DNA of 64,000 nucleotides from CBDEGK01 sp965237855 (GCA_965237855.1 CBDEGK010000008.1:1116001-1180000), one strand, 5' to 3'. Shown: positions 25,860 to 36,524, counted from the stretch's first letter. Numbers and translations: made by a program. Notes: generated by a model from the letters alone, not told the origin.

Positions 25860-28804
25860 AACGCTTACAACTTATCCTCGCTCAAGAGATGTACGTAGCC
25901 TATTACGGGCGTCCGGCGGATCCAGCAGGCCTTGAATTCTGGTGTGACAAATTTGATGAGACCGATGACCTGGACCAGGCGTTGGAAGCATTTGGCGAGT
26001 CTGACGAGTATGAAGACGGGTTCGGCGGGCTCACCGACGAGGCGTTGATCGACAATCTCTATCAGCAGATGTTCAACCACGATGCGGATGAATACGGCCT
26101 GGCCTTTTACCTGGAACGCCTGGAAAGCGGTGAAGCAACTCTGGCCAGCATTGCCAAGCAAATTGCCGATGGAGCCGTTGACTCAGATCGCGATGCGCTC
26201 GATAACAAAGTGGAAGTGTCTAATACCTTCACAGATGAAGTTGATAGTACCGGGGCTGACTACGATGATACCCACATTGATGGAGCCAAAGCGCTTATCG
26301 CGAATGTTGACGAAACAGATGAATCAGTGGAAGAGGGCAATCAGAATGCTGTTGATGCAGTTGGATTGCTCGGTGGCGTGGTAGTTCTGACGGAGGACGG
26401 ACCGGAAGCAGATTTCAGTAGCAGCGCCAATGGACTCACAATTATCTTGCGGGGCGACGATAATGATACCCAGTTTGATGTGACAGGCACGGCATTCGGC
26501 GACATTTTCCTGGTGGAAGAGTATCTTCGCGCCGATCTTAGCGGTGGTGCTGGCGATGACACGGTTGATTTTACCGACGCTGAAGGTGATTACACCATCA
26601 GCCTGGGCACGCAAAACTTTACCTCTGATCTTGATGGGGACGGGTTACCTGATATATCTGGCACATTGTTATCGATTCAGGCGGTAATCGGTAGCGATCA
26701 GGACGATGTTATTAATGGCGGTGACGGCGATGACACCTTGTCGGGCGGTGATGGTGCTGACGTGCTTCGCGGAGGTGCTGGCGACGATACCTTCCTGTAC
26801 GAGAATGAAGATGACCTGGGTACAGAGACCGTCGAAGGTCAGACGGGAACTGATGTCCTGGATTTGAGTGGCGCTGAGATTGATCTCTCTGCGACGGAGT
26901 CAGACAATCTGTCGGTAGAAACGCTAATCCTTTCTAATGGCGACGGTGAGAATTCTGTATCCCTGACCCTCACCACGACTGCTGATGGGGGCGAAACCGG
27001 CCCCGAGTCCTTTGACTTGATTAAAGGTTCGTCAGCGCAGGACAGGTTGGTCCTTGCTGACGGTACCAATGCAGACTTGAGTGCAACAGCACTGGAAGAC
27101 ATTGAGACTGTGACCACGCTGGAAGTTGATACGGATAGTCTCGACGATGTTGTGACCCTGGTTGCAGAGGCGACCACGGGTACCATTGAGCTTGCCGGTG
27201 GACGGGGTACCTACGATTTTTCCGGTACCAGCTTTTCAGGTTGGACCCTCGTGGCGGGCGACGGTGCCATTGCTGAAACACTGGTGTTGAACCAGACTCA
27301 AATTGATGCTCTCCTTGATGAGGGTGGCAGCAATACGGCTTTCGGCGGCGGCCTGGTAAATACTCAGGTGGTCGACACCACAACCTATTACGATACTCTA
27401 CAGGCCTCTGGCAGCCTGGATCTGACTCGCGTCAGCAGTCTCGCTATCCTCGAGGTGGAGTTCGGCACGGCGACGATTATTGAGATTGATGAAGCGCAGT
27501 TGGATGATGGCGTCACCCGCTTCATCGGTGCTTCAGGAACTTTGCTACTCAACGAAGATAATGGAGACTTGGATTTGGTGGGTTATCACCATATCGGGAG
27601 TTGCCACCTTTGATGTCGATTCAACCGTCCTGGTTGATCTGTCATTGGATGGCGGCGGGCTCATCAATGTGGGCACGATTAGCAACACCGTCGGTGGTGA
27701 CCTGGAGATCATCGATGCGGACGCGGTAGATTTATCCGGCACCAATTTGTCTCAGTTCGACGATGTGGTGTTTGGGGCTGCCGCGGGTGTGGTCGGCGTC
27801 GACCAGACCACCTTGGACAGTGTGGATGAATGGGGGGTGGGGGCAACCCTGGTGACATTGACTTTCGAGTTGGGGGACACCAGCCTCAACCTGACTGGCG
27901 TTGACTATGAAGTTGATGTTGTCACGGTGAATGTGACGGGCAGCGATGGGGACGACACCGTCACCGAGGATGATGGGGTAGTTCTGGTGGATGACCGGGT
28001 TTTCGTCTACAACCTGGGTGAAGGGGACGATCGCTTCGTTGGTGAAGATAAAACCATCGATACCGGTGCCATTACCGTCAATGGCGAGGATGGGGATGAT
28101 GTCATCGTGTTAGGCGAGCTGGCACCCAGCGCTGTCAATGGCTCCAATACGGCGACTGGCGGCGATGGTAATGACGCTATCACTGCCGCAGATGCTACCG
28201 ATACGCTTACTGGTGGCGATGGGGTGGATACCTTCACCGTGGCCATGAATCAGTTGGGTGTCACCATCACTGACTTTGGCGCGATCGTCACCACGACGAC
28301 TACCGGAAATGACATCTTCCAGCTGAATATTGATGTAAACACTGCGCTTTCAGATACGGCCTTCAGCGAAGTTATGGGGAATAATAGGTTGCCAGTTTTG
28401 ACGGTCGGGCTAACTACACTCACCTCCATGGCCTCTTCTTCAGGTAGTATCAATGATATTAGGGTCAATGACGCAATCGGCACCAGTACCGTCGCTTTGA
28501 CGACTCTCGCTAATACTACCGCAGCAATAGCGTATATTGCCGCCCTAACCAATTACACTACCGTGACGGGTAATTCTGATACCCTGGCCGATGAAGATTA
28601 CGTGATCTTCGCCACCACAGGTAGCGGTAGTCTGGTTGCGTTCGTGGTGCTGCAAACAGGTGCGTCTAAGGTTTCCGGCACGCGGGTTACCTCTGCTGTG
28701 GTTGCTACTGAGATAAGCATGATCACGCTCGCCGACCTCGGCACCGGTATCGGCCTCATGGCACAAGTAGACCTGATCCTGATCTAATTGGACTGATCTC
28801 ACTT

Positions 28805-28830
28805 AAGCCCGCTCTGGCGGGCTTTTTTAT
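28805..28830 (+). terminator. Rho-independent terminator after the RTX gene
   Basis: AGCCCGC-TCTG-GCGGGCT followed by six T residues, 18 bases after the stop codon. Confidence 0.88.
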
Positions 28831-28861
28831 GCCCGGCTTATCCGCAAAACCCGCAGGGGGG

Positions 28862-28899
28862 GGAGCGGTCCGACGTATCGGGTGTCAGGATTTTGTGGA
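28862..28899 (+). promoter_or_regulatory. Copy 1 of a shared palindromic upstream motif
   Basis: GGAGCGGTCCGA-C-GTATCGGGTGTC and an imperfect continuation to TTGTGGA. Its core CCGA-CGTA-TCGG (28870-28881) is a perfect dyad. The same motif recurs at 36531-36568, also upstream of a DUF1080 gene. It is a candidate operator. Confidence 0.6.
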
Positions 28900-29040
28900 C
28901 AAGGTACCCGGAGGGTGTAACTTTTCAGCCGAATCGATCGATTAGCAGTGAGTTGAGGCGCGACGGCCTATCCTGGGCTACCCTGCTGGAGAGTGATCGG
29001 TTAAACTGGTCAATTGGTCAGGCCAATTTAGTGAGGTTTC

Positions 29041-30285
29041 ATGAAATCCCGAATCGCGATTCTCAGCGTCATCGTCGCTTTCTTTCTGTTTGTCGTCTGG
29101 CAGATACAGACCGCACCGACCAAACCTTATGAGGAAGGCTTTGTGGCCCTGTTCGATGGCCGTTCACTGGAAGGTTGGTATAGCGTTGGCGGTGAGTCCA
29201 CATTTCGGGCCGAGCGTGGGGAAATCATCGGCACTAACGGCCCGGGTGACAACACCTTCCTTCGCACCGAGGCCAGCTACCGTGATTTTGTTCTCAAATT
29301 GCAGTTTCGCTGGGATGAGTTAGGCAACTCGGGAATCATGTTCCGAGCCCAGCAGCGCGGAGGCGATGGGCGGGTCTATGGCTACCAGTCAGAACTGGAT
29401 CACAGTGAGCGCTCCTGGTCTGGCGGTCTCTATGATGAGGCGCGTCGCGGCTGGCTGAATACGCTGGAAGACAATGCAGCAGCTCGCGAGGCCATCAGGT
29501 ACGACGACTGGAACGATATTCGGGTTGAGGCCCGCGGTGCATCGCTGAAAACCTTTATTAATGATGTGCCGGCCGCCGACCTTGTGGACGGCCTGAACGC
29601 AGAGGGCTTCATCGCCCTGCAGGTACATGCCGGTGGTATCGGTGTTATGCGCTGGCGCGATATTCGCATCAAGGAATTGCCCGCGGTGGCAGCGGTGGGA
29701 TTGCCTTTGAGCGAAGAAGCGGAATGGCAGCACCAACGCATAGATGGCTTCCAGGTGAACGATAGCGTGCTGGCGGGCCGGGGCAGCGAGGGCGTTATTT
29801 CGTCCCGACGCCAGTTTGGCGACATGCAGGTCGTTTTTGATCTGTCGCTGTGCGACCAACCCCATCGCATCAAGATACGTGAGCGATCCCCTGACAAGCA
29901 GTACGCAGAACTCAGCATAAGTCTGTCTGAAGCGGTAGCCTCGGTCAGTACGGGTGACGGAATTGAATCCTTCGAGGGAGTATCCCTGGACGGTTCGGAC
30001 TCAGTCTCGATCACCCTGGTTACCCTGGGCGATGCGATTATTATCAGTGTGGGTGAACAGGACATCTTGCGCTGGCAGAGTGCAGGATTGCCCGACCGCG
30101 GTCGGTTGGTATTCGAACCGGCGAACTGTGAGGCGGGCATCCGGGTGTCTGATCTGCAATGGCGACCTGGTCGGCGGCAGCAAGGAGATCAAGTTTTACC
30201 AGACCCTGGATACTGCACCCGCACCTGTGTTGTCGCCGCAGCAGGCGTTGGCCGATTTCATGCTGCCAGAGGGTTTCGAGATTGA
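29041..30285 (+). CDS. DUF1080 (3-keto-glycoside hydrolase/lyase-like) protein, probably the N-terminal half of a fusion
   Basis: Up to about residue 375 this is a membrane-anchored exported protein (hydrophobic residues 5-20) with a DUF1080 jelly-roll domain (FVALFDGRSLEGWYSVGG ... LKLQFRWDELGNSGIMFRAQ ... DWNDIRVEARG) and a second similar domain. DUF1080 proteins act on 3-keto-disaccharides or bind sugars. The last 40 residues look out of frame; at about 30165 the neighbouring frame continues as the PVC dehydrogenase. Removing one base there gives a continuous fusion protein, so I suspect one gene running from 29041 to 32941 with a frameshift. Confidence 0.75.
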   Translation: MKSRIAILSVIVAFFLFVVWQIQTAPTKPYEEGFVALFDGRSLEGWYSVGGESTFRAERGEIIGTNGPGDNTFLRTEASYRDFVLKLQFRWDELGNSGIMFRAQQRGGDGRVYGYQSELDHSERSWSGGLYDEARRGWLNTLEDNAAAREAIRYDDWNDIRVEARGASLKTFINDVPAADLVDGLNAEGFIALQVHAGGIGVMRWRDIRIKELPAVAAVGLPLSEEAEWQHQRIDGFQVNDSVLAGRGSEGVISSRRQFGDMQVVFDLSLCDQPHRIKIRERSPDKQYAELSISLSEAVASVSTGDGIESFEGVSLDGSDSVSITLVTLGDAIIISVGEQDILRWQSAGLPDRGRLVFEPANCEAGIRVSDLQWRPGRRQQGDQVLPDPGYCTRTCVVAAAGVGRFHAARGFRD

Positions 30286-32941
30286 ACTAGTTGTCGCAGA
30301 ACCCCTGGTGGAAGACCCGGTAGCCATGGCCTGGGACGAGTACGGTCGCCTCTATGTAGTCGAGATGCGCGGGTTCATGCCCGATGCCTACGGCTCGGGG
30401 CAGGAGTTGCCTGTGGGCCAGGTGGTGCGGTTGGAAGACACCGATGGAGACGGCCAGATGGATGTCAGCGAGGTATTCCTCGACGCTCTGGTCAACCCCC
30501 GCGCTGTGGCCGTTACCAATGGTGGCATCCTGGTCGGTGAGCCGCCGAATCTGTGGCTGTGTGAATTGCCTGCTCGTGATGCCGTATGTGAGAACAAGCG
30601 CCGTATTGGTGACTATGGCCTGGAGGAGGAAAGCGCCAGCATCGAGCACCTGGAAAATGGACTGTTGCCGGGGCTGGACAACTGGCTGGTTAATGCCAAG
30701 TCCAATCGTGAATTGCGTCTGGTGGATGGCCAATTGCAGGTGCGCAGAACCAACTATCGCGGACAGTGGGGTATAGGCAAAGATAATTACGGGCGAATAT
30801 TTTCCAACAATAATTCGAACTTTATTACCGCGGACTTTTTTGCCGCTGACGATCTTATCGTGGCAGGCATTCAGTTGGATGCACCGGGTTTGTCAGAGGT
30901 GCTGACCAGCCCCGAGGAAGTGTTTACCGCGCGCGTCAATCCGGGTGTTAACCGGGCCTACCTGGACAACACCCTGCGTGAAGATGGCCGGCTCTACAAA
31001 GCCACGGCGGTAAGTGGTCTGGCCGTTTACCGCGGTGACCAGTTCCCGCCGCTGTTTCATCGCGATGTCTTTGTGCCGGAACCGGGTGGGAACGTGGTGG
31101 CCCAGTTTCGTCTGAGCGAGGACAACCTGCAGATCAGTGCCGCGCATATTCTGTACGACGATACGACATGGGGGCAGCGCGAATTCCTGGCCTCTACTGA
31201 CGAACGTTTCCGACCCGTGGATGCCGATATCGGTCCCGACGGGGCACTTTATATTATCGATATGTACCGCGGCATCATCCAGGAGCAACACTTCCTGACC
31301 GAAGAACTGCGCGAGCAGATCTTTCAGCGCCAGTTGGACAAGCCCATAGGCCACGGTCGTATCTGGCGGGTGCGACACCGCGACGGAGGTGGCGGCAGCG
31401 TCCACAGTAAACTGGCTGAGAGCAGCACTATGGAACTAGTGATTGCCCTGTTTGATCCCAATGGCTGGGTGCGTGATACAGCTCAGCGCCTGCTGTTAGC
31501 GCGGCCGGGCGAAGCGACCGCGCAACTGGCGCAGCTGCTTTCAGGTGAGAGTACCTTGGCTGCAATTCATGCCCTGTGGACCTTGCAGGGCCGCGGTGAT
31601 CTGACTCGCGCCGGGGTACTGGCGGCGCTGGCCAAGCGGGACCCTGCTCGCAGTCAGCAGGCGCTGCGCGCCGGGCGGGGCTTATTGGTGGCTGCCGACC
31701 TACTGGCCATTGACGCAACCCACAGTATGGCCCTGAGTATGCAGAGCGCTTTTGCACTGGGGGATTACGCCGATGACCCCACCGTGCGCGACACACTTCG
31801 CGAGCTGCTGTCGGCCAATGCCGATCAACCGCTGGTTCAGCAGGCCGTGGTGCGAGCCAGTTTCGGTCATGAGTTGGTTTTCTTGCGTGAACTACTGGTT
31901 GATCCGCGTTTCGCCGAGCACTCCGAGGGTGCTGCCGATGTGCTCGCGCAACTGACCGGCTCTGCTTATCGCAGTATTCGCACGGACCTGGCGAGCGAGG
32001 CGCCCGCGCCAGAATCAGAACAAGAGCAGCTGCTGGAGTTGCTCGCACAAATTAGTGCTCGCACCGGCCCGCTGCAGTGGCAACAACTAGCCATGCTGGA
32101 TGGCTTACACAATATCTCCATTAGCAGTGACTTCACGCCGGCGCGGATGGCAGAGTCACCGCCCATTTTCAGCGATTCCAGTGTCGATGAAGATTCTCCC
32201 CTGTGGAGTGCGCGCCTGAAAGGACGCCGTGCCTTTACCTGGCCTGGCGACGAATTAGCGGCGGGTATCACTCCGCTCAGCCCCACCCAATTGGCGCTGA
32301 TGAGTAAAGGCCAGAAGTTCTATAGTGGCTGTGCCACGTGCCACGGCGCCAGCGGTAAAGGCGTTGCCGGCCTGGCACCCGGGTTGGCGAACTCCCCGTG
32401 GGTTACCGGCCCGCGCGAATGGCTGGGACGTATTGTCCTGCAGGGCATGACCGGGCCGGTAGAAATTGATGGTGAGATCTGGGACGGGGTGATGCCGCCG
32501 CATGGACAGCAGCCGGGGCTGGATGATGGAACCCTGGCTGGCTTGATGATTTACCTGCGGCGATCCTGGGGGCACACGGCAGGTCCGGTGAGCCTTGAGC
32601 AGGTGGCTGATATTCGCTCGCAGAGTGCGCAGCGTTTAAGCCCCTGGACGGTGTCGGAACTGGAGGCGGTGGCCATCGACCGAGGCTATGGCCGCTTTGT
32701 GGGAAAGTACAAGGTGTCGTTCGTGAGCTTCAGCGTATTTGAAGAGGACGGCGAATTGCACTTGAAAGTACCCCTGTACGGCGGTGGCCCGATGGAGCCG
32801 CTGACAGAGAATACATTCCGGGCCGCTGCCGGTGGCGAGGACGTGCGCATTGAGTTCGTGATCGAAGACGATGGCGCCGTTAACAGGTTAATCCTGCTGC
32901 GCCAGGGGCAGAAAATTCCCGTGGCACGGGTAGAGGACTAA
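29954..32941 (+). CDS. PVC-type dehydrogenase with HEAT repeats and cytochrome c domain
   Basis: Meaningful sequence starts near 30161 (LVGGSKEIKFYQTLDTAPAP), so the first 70 codons of this open frame are shadow of the DUF1080 gene. Then come a beta-propeller dehydrogenase of the PVC membrane-bound type (LPEGFEIELVVAEPLVEDPVAMAWDEYGRLYVVEM; DTDGDGQMD; YIIDMYRG), a HEAT-like helical region and a class I cytochrome c (CATCHG near 32330, Met ligand later). It has no signal peptide of its own, which supports it being the rear part of the upstream exported protein. Likely an electron-transferring sugar or polyol oxidase in the periplasm. Confidence 0.75.
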   Translation: MTELNPSREYPWTVRTQSRSPWLPWAMRLLSVWVNRTSCAGRVQDCPTAVGWYSNRRTVRRASGCLICNGDLVGGSKEIKFYQTLDTAPAPVLSPQQALADFMLPEGFEIELVVAEPLVEDPVAMAWDEYGRLYVVEMRGFMPDAYGSGQELPVGQVVRLEDTDGDGQMDVSEVFLDALVNPRAVAVTNGGILVGEPPNLWLCELPARDAVCENKRRIGDYGLEEESASIEHLENGLLPGLDNWLVNAKSNRELRLVDGQLQVRRTNYRGQWGIGKDNYGRIFSNNNSNFITADFFAADDLIVAGIQLDAPGLSEVLTSPEEVFTARVNPGVNRAYLDNTLREDGRLYKATAVSGLAVYRGDQFPPLFHRDVFVPEPGGNVVAQFRLSEDNLQISAAHILYDDTTWGQREFLASTDERFRPVDADIGPDGALYIIDMYRGIIQEQHFLTEELREQIFQRQLDKPIGHGRIWRVRHRDGGGGSVHSKLAESSTMELVIALFDPNGWVRDTAQRLLLARPGEATAQLAQLLSGESTLAAIHALWTLQGRGDLTRAGVLAALAKRDPARSQQALRAGRGLLVAADLLAIDATHSMALSMQSAFALGDYADDPTVRDTLRELLSANADQPLVQQAVVRASFGHELVFLRELLVDPRFAEHSEGAADVLAQLTGSAYRSIRTDLASEAPAPESEQEQLLELLAQISARTGPLQWQQLAMLDGLHNISISSDFTPARMAESPPIFSDSSVDEDSPLWSARLKGRRAFTWPGDELAAGITPLSPTQLALMSKGQKFYSGCATCHGASGKGVAGLAPGLANSPWVTGPREWLGRIVLQGMTGPVEIDGEIWDGVMPPHGQQPGLDDGTLAGLMIYLRRSWGHTAGPVSLEQVADIRSQSAQRLSPWTVSELEAVAIDRGYGRFVGKYKVSFVSFSVFEEDGELHLKVPLYGGGPMEPLTENTFRAAAGGEDVRIEFVIEDDGAVNRLILLRQGQKIPVARVED

Positions 32942-32945
32942 CACA

Positions 32946-34094
32946 GTGACCAGGAAAATCAGGCTGGGAGTTATAGGACTCGGTAATATTGGCCAGCAGC
33001 ATATCAAGCTGATTCGTAGCAGCGCGGTAGAACGCTGTGATATCACCGCACTGTGTGCCCGCGGTGACAGTGGGCTGGCTGCGGACCTGGGTAGCACTCA
33101 TTTCAGCGACTATCGCGAACTGGTGGACAGCGGGCTGTGTGACGCGGTCCTGGTTGCTACACCCACCCTGTCTCACCGGGACATCGGCTGCTATGCCCTG
33201 GATAAAGGGCTGCATGTGCTGATGGAGAAACCACTCGGTCTGTCCATTGCTGAGGCTGATGAACTCATCGACAGGACTGTACCGGAGCAGGTGTTCGCAC
33301 TGATGTTGAACCAGCGAGTGGACCCGGTGTTTGCCCGCATGAAGTCGCTGATGGATGCCGGTGCCCTGGGCGCACTACAGCGTAGCCACTGGACCATGAC
33401 CAACTGGTTTCGACCCGAAGTATATTTCCAGGTCAGTGACTGGCGGGCCACCTGGCATGGCGAGGGCGGCGGCCTGTTGATGAACCAATGCATTCACAAC
33501 CTGGATATTTTCCAGTGGTTGTGTGGTATGCCTGTTCGCATCAACGGCTTCTGTGGTTTCGGCAAGTACCATGATATTGAAGTAGAGGACGAAGCCACGG
33601 CTTATTTTGAATACGACAACGGGGCCACCGGCATGTTTGTGGGCTCCACTGGCGAAGCGCCGGGGGTGAACCGGCTCGATATTGTGGGCGATCTCGGCAC
33701 GCTGAGTTATGACGGTGAAAGGCTGACCTTGCAACGCAATGAGCCCGGCGCAGCCGCCTTCAGTCGCAACACCCGTGAAATGTTCGGACAGCCCGCTACC
33801 GAGATGGAAGAACTGACGCCGATGGAATCGGTTAACCAACACGCCCTGATTATTCAGAATTTTGTCGATGCCATTCTCGATGGAGACACGTTGATAGCAC
33901 CTGCCGCACAAGGGCTGAATTCCCTGGCCATGGCCAACGGCATTTTGTTGTCGGCGTGGCAGGGCAGTGCAGTGGAATTGCCGCTAGATAGCGCCGCCTA
34001 TCAACAGGCCCTGGAGGATAAGCTGGCGCATTCGACATTGCGCGAGAAAGCTGACATCGAAGCACAGGTTGATATGGAGAAGTCCTACCGATGA
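32946..34094 (+). CDS. Gfo/Idh/MocA-family NAD(P)-dependent oxidoreductase
   Basis: A 382-residue enzyme with an N-terminal Rossmann fold (LGVIGLGNIGQQH), the family EKP motif (LMEKPLGLSIAEADEL) and the C-terminal alpha/beta domain. GTG start four bases after the previous stop, and the end overlaps the transporter gene (ATGA). Such enzymes oxidise or reduce sugars and inositols, often at C3, which fits the neighbouring DUF1080 genes. Substrate unknown. Confidence 0.88.
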   Translation: MTRKIRLGVIGLGNIGQQHIKLIRSSAVERCDITALCARGDSGLAADLGSTHFSDYRELVDSGLCDAVLVATPTLSHRDIGCYALDKGLHVLMEKPLGLSIAEADELIDRTVPEQVFALMLNQRVDPVFARMKSLMDAGALGALQRSHWTMTNWFRPEVYFQVSDWRATWHGEGGGLLMNQCIHNLDIFQWLCGMPVRINGFCGFGKYHDIEVEDEATAYFEYDNGATGMFVGSTGEAPGVNRLDIVGDLGTLSYDGERLTLQRNEPGAAAFSRNTREMFGQPATEMEELTPMESVNQHALIIQNFVDAILDGDTLIAPAAQGLNSLAMANGILLSAWQGSAVELPLDSAAYQQALEDKLAHSTLREKADIEAQVDMEKSYR

Positions 34095-35443
34095 GTGAAG
34101 TCGCAGAACTGGAGGCGCTGGCACAGCGGCCTTTGCTGCAGAGGTTACCCTCCTATGTTCGCCTGAGTGGCCCCGGCTGGCTGCAAGGCGCCATGACGCT
34201 GGGAGGCGGTAGTGCTATTACCTCCCTGACGATTGGTGGTGTCTACGGTTACGAACTGTTGTGGGTGCAACCTCTGTCTATGCTAGTGGGCTGCATCATG
34301 TTGTTTGCCTTGTCTCATCAAACCCTTAGCACCGGTACGGCGCCGTTCAGGGCTATGCGCGAGCATGTGCATCCCACCATGGCCTGGACCTGGGCTATCG
34401 CCGCGCTGGCCTCCAGTATTATCTGGGGTTTCTCCCACTATCCCCTGAGCGCGGGCATGCTCGAGGAAATCGTCGAGGTAGGTACGGGTTTTAGCCTCAA
34501 GGAGAGCGGCGGTTTGGGTCGCGACCTGTACCTGCTGGGGCTGGCGCTATTGGTGTGGATGGGTTGCGCCTACACCGCTTGGAATTACGGTAGTGGAGGG
34601 CGCGCGGTTGCCCTGTTTGAAAATGGCATCAAGTTGCTCAGCGGCATGATTATAGTGAGCTTTGCCTGGGTGGTGATCTCGGCATCGCTTAATGGACAGG
34701 TGGACTGGGCTGCCGTGCTGAGAGGCTATATCCCCGGTTCTCTGCCCACTGATGCTGCTGGTGTGACCACAATCATGGCGGCGCTGGGGACGGCGGTGGG
34801 TATCAACATGACCTTTGTTTACGGATATACCCTGCTGCATCGTAGTTGGGGTCGGGCGCACCAGGAATTGTCGCGCTACGACATTGTGCTGGGTCTGGTC
34901 ATCCCCTATATCGCAGTGACCAGTTTAATTTCGATTGCTGCTGCGGGCGCCTTCTATGGCAGTGAGCTTGATATCGCCGACAAGCTGTCGCCGGCCGCGG
35001 CCAGCAACATGTTCGCCGAGGCGGGCCTGGGTGCGGTTACCGGCAAGTTGATTTTCACTTTCGGTGTGCTGGGTATGGCGGTGGGTTCGCTGGTCATGCA
35101 CATGCTCTGTTGTGGCGCCGCGGCAGCCGAGATGTTTGGTTGGTCCCATGACTCGAAGAAATATAGGCTGGCCCTGTTGCTGCCGACGCCCGCGGTGCTG
35201 GGAGTCTTTGTGTGGTCGAGCATGGGGGCCTACGTGGTGCTGCCCACCTCTGCAATCTGTGGATTTCTGTTACCCATCGCCTACGTAGGCTGGTTGGTGC
35301 TGAACAATAGCCGCGACTATCTCGGAGATGACATGCCGGAGGGTCGCAGAGCAGTGCTGTATAACCTCGCCATGGTGTTGTGCATTGTGGTGGTTCTCGC
35401 CAGTGTCACGTACTCTACGCTGGTGAAGTTGGGGATGTGGTAG
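34091..35443 (+). CDS. NRAMP-fold membrane transporter lacking canonical metal motifs
   Basis: A 450-residue integral membrane protein with about 11 helices. The beginning GPGWLQGAMTLGGGSAITSL aligns with NRAMP helix 1, but the metal-binding DPGN is LGGGS here, and the helix-6 MPH motif is replaced (INMTFVYGYTLLH). It is translationally coupled to a Gfo/Idh/MocA gene on one side and another lies 7 bases downstream. It probably carries a non-metal substrate of the cluster, such as a sugar derivative (inference). Confidence 0.75.
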   Translation: MSEVAELEALAQRPLLQRLPSYVRLSGPGWLQGAMTLGGGSAITSLTIGGVYGYELLWVQPLSMLVGCIMLFALSHQTLSTGTAPFRAMREHVHPTMAWTWAIAALASSIIWGFSHYPLSAGMLEEIVEVGTGFSLKESGGLGRDLYLLGLALLVWMGCAYTAWNYGSGGRAVALFENGIKLLSGMIIVSFAWVVISASLNGQVDWAAVLRGYIPGSLPTDAAGVTTIMAALGTAVGINMTFVYGYTLLHRSWGRAHQELSRYDIVLGLVIPYIAVTSLISIAAAGAFYGSELDIADKLSPAAASNMFAEAGLGAVTGKLIFTFGVLGMAVGSLVMHMLCCGAAAAEMFGWSHDSKKYRLALLLPTPAVLGVFVWSSMGAYVVLPTSAICGFLLPIAYVGWLVLNNSRDYLGDDMPEGRRAVLYNLAMVLCIVVVLASVTYSTLVKLGMW

Positions 35444-35450
35444 ACAGACC

Positions 35451-36524
35451 ATGGTAGACATCAAGGATGGGGCGAATTACGCGCCTACGGCCGCTATAGA
35501 GCCGGTGGTGGCGGCCGGTGAATTTTCATTTGCTGCAGCGTTTCTTGACCATGGTCATATTAATGGCCAGTGCAATGGCTTGCGTGATGCGGGCGGCACA
35601 CTCAAGTGGGTGTATGACACCGACCCGGCTCGGCTGACGAAATTTCTGGAGATGTTTCCTGAGGCACAAGTGGCCGAACGCTTCGGACAAATTCTGCAGG
35701 ACCCGGATATCAAGCTGGTGGCCAGCGCCGCCATACCGAACGAGCGCGCCGAAATTGGCCGCCGGGTGATGGCGGCGGGGAAGGACTATTTTACCGACAA
35801 GTCTCCCTTTACCACCCTCGCGCAGATGGAAGACATCAAGGATGTCATCAAGGTAACCGGGCGCAAATACATGGTGTATTACGCCGAACGTTTGCATAAC
35901 GACGCCGCCTGGATGGCGGGTGACATGATTGCCGATGGCGCCATTGGTCAAGTCCTACAAGTACTAAACCTGGCACCGCACCGACTGGCCATTAATACGC
36001 GGCCACTGTGGTTTTTCGACAAGGCGTGTTACGGCGGTATTCTCACGGATATTGGTTCTCACCAGGTTGAGCAGTTTCTGACCTACGCCGGCTGTGGCGA
36101 CGCCACGATTAATTTCGCGCGGGCGGAGAACTTGAATAACGACGCCATACCTGAGCTGGAGGATTTTGGTGAGATCTCCATGACCGGCAGCAATGGGGCC
36201 TCCTTCTACTCCCGGGTGGATTGGTTTACGCCGGATGGTCTAAGAAGCTGGGGCGATGGGCGTACTTTCATCGTCGGCACTGAGGGGACCATGGAATTGC
36301 GCAAGTACCTGGATGTGGCGCGGGAGGCACCCTCATCCAAGTTATTCCTGGTCAACTGCGAGGGTGAGCAGGAGATCGAATGCCTGGGTAAATCCGGCTT
36401 TCCCTTTTTCGGCCAATTGATCCTCGATTGCCTCAACTGCACCGAGAACGCCATGACCCAGGCCCACGCCTTCAAAGCCGCTGAACTCAGCATGCAAGCC
36501 CAGGCCCTGGCCGACCAATCCTAG
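35451..36524 (+). CDS. Second Gfo/Idh/MocA-family oxidoreductase
   Basis: A 357-residue protein, clearly divergent from the first. Rossmann part: FAAAFLDHGHINGQCNGLRDAGGTLKWVYDTD; the usual EKP is TDKSPF. The second domain includes GGILTDIGSHQVEQFLTYAG, holding the catalytic-type Asp and His. It forms an operon with the NRAMP-like transporter 7 bases upstream. Likely works in series with the first oxidoreductase on a keto-sugar. Confidence 0.85.
   Translation: MVDIKDGANYAPTAAIEPVVAAGEFSFAAAFLDHGHINGQCNGLRDAGGTLKWVYDTDPARLTKFLEMFPEAQVAERFGQILQDPDIKLVASAAIPNERAEIGRRVMAAGKDYFTDKSPFTTLAQMEDIKDVIKVTGRKYMVYYAERLHNDAAWMAGDMIADGAIGQVLQVLNLAPHRLAINTRPLWFFDKACYGGILTDIGSHQVEQFLTYAGCGDATINFARAENLNNDAIPELEDFGEISMTGSNGASFYSRVDWFTPDGLRSWGDGRTFIVGTEGTMELRKYLDVAREAPSSKLFLVNCEGEQEIECLGKSGFPFFGQLILDCLNCTENAMTQAHAFKAAELSMQAQALADQS

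Larger units (their letters stand above)
24362..28787 (+). pseudogene. DUF4214/RTX-repeat secreted protein, split by ISNCY and frameshifted
   Basis: The gene starts at 24362 after GGGAGG (MSTAASLMLS...), is cut at about codon 12 by an ISNCY element, resumes after 25859 (LQLILAQEMYVAYYGRPADPAGLEFW) and reads to 27613. A frameshift at 27580-27582 (GGG; one G fewer restores frame) leads into the rest, ending at 28787. Domains: DUF4214 at the N-terminus, then beta-rich acidic repeats with an RTX calcium-binding block (GGDGDDTLSGGDGADVLRGG) and further repeats. The missing signal peptide and RTX motifs suggest type I secretion and a surface or S-layer-like role. As written it cannot make the full protein. 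Confidence 0.8.
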
